From the NCBI GenBank assembly GCA_015487335.1, contig WFPZ01000004.1, positions 1 to 12,808 of the forward strand: 12,808 nt of DNA. The letters are read 5' to 3'. The translations under genes were made by a program, and so were the position numbers. Below are positions 12,784-12,808 of this stretch, in pieces. The notes beneath the pieces were generated by a model. It did not search any database, was not told the origin of the DNA, and saw only the letters and a list, made by a program, of their open reading frames with translations. The DNA is from Paracoccaceae bacterium (GTDB taxonomy: Bacteria > Pseudomonadota > Alphaproteobacteria > Rhodobacterales > Rhodobacteraceae). Position 1 is the stretch's first letter; every line of letters begins with the position of its first letter.

Positions 12784-12808
12784 AGCGCCGGCGACAGTGA
12801 CGAAGGAC

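Noticed and set aside
12736..12808. Short open frame from ATG 12736 to the edge as a gene
   Set aside because: Only 24 codons are visible, there is no good ribosome site, and the encoded peptide shows no recognisable feature; kept only as an observation.
1..12808. Phage, transposon, CRISPR, toxin-antitoxin or defence system
   Set aside because: Both strands are accounted for by metabolic and respiratory genes; I saw no direct-repeat array, terminal inverted repeats, integrase, transposase or tRNA.

Overview
The window is about two thirds G+C, densely packed, and almost entirely chromosomal housekeeping and catabolic genes. Gene content and order (a complete leucine/isovalerate degradation operon followed by the start of a nuo operon for complex I), GTG starts, and protein signatures point to an alphaproteobacterium, most likely of the order Rhodobacterales (Rhodobacter/Paracoccus/roseobacter type). 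I see no phage genes, insertion sequence, CRISPR array, tRNA or rRNA.

Left part (1-3634). The N-terminal two thirds of glmU (UDP-GlcNAc synthesis) run off the left edge on the minus strand. A DegT/DnrJ-type PLP aminotransferase of unknown substrate is divergent from it at 1062-2255. It ends tail-to-tail with a minus-strand 12-helix APC-family amino acid permease (2306-3634); a G+C-rich palindrome lies between the two stop codons.

Middle part (3635-10858). A compact divergent control region carries a good sigma70-like promoter (TTGACG, 16 bases, TATAGT) and a perfect 9-bp-arm palindrome covering the expected transcription start. From it reads a plus-strand operon for leucine catabolism: isovaleryl-CoA dehydrogenase, both subunits of 3-methylcrotonyl-CoA carboxylase, a glutathione S-transferase-like protein, HMG-CoA lyase and a methylglutaconyl-CoA hydratase-type crotonase. 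In pathway order, isovaleryl-CoA is oxidised to 3-methylcrotonyl-CoA, carboxylated to 3-methylglutaconyl-CoA, hydrated to HMG-CoA and cleaved to acetyl-CoA plus acetoacetate. Most junctions overlap by a few bases, so translation is probably coupled. The GST is the only member without an obvious pathway step. No regulator gene and no acetoacetate-activating enzyme is present in the window.

Right part (10859-12808). A 168-bp gap precedes nuoA, nuoB, nuoC and a 64-residue two-helix membrane protein inserted before the expected nuoD, which should start at or just beyond the right edge. These encode the first subunits of the proton-pumping NADH:quinone oxidoreductase, which reoxidises the NADH formed downstream of leucine breakdown.

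I do not see a clearly novel multi-gene system. The best leads are the operator-like palindrome on the liu promoter, the GST locked into the leucine operon, a recurrent-looking intergenic element before mccA, the small membrane protein in the nuo operon, and a glycine at a usually glutamate position in HMG-CoA lyase.
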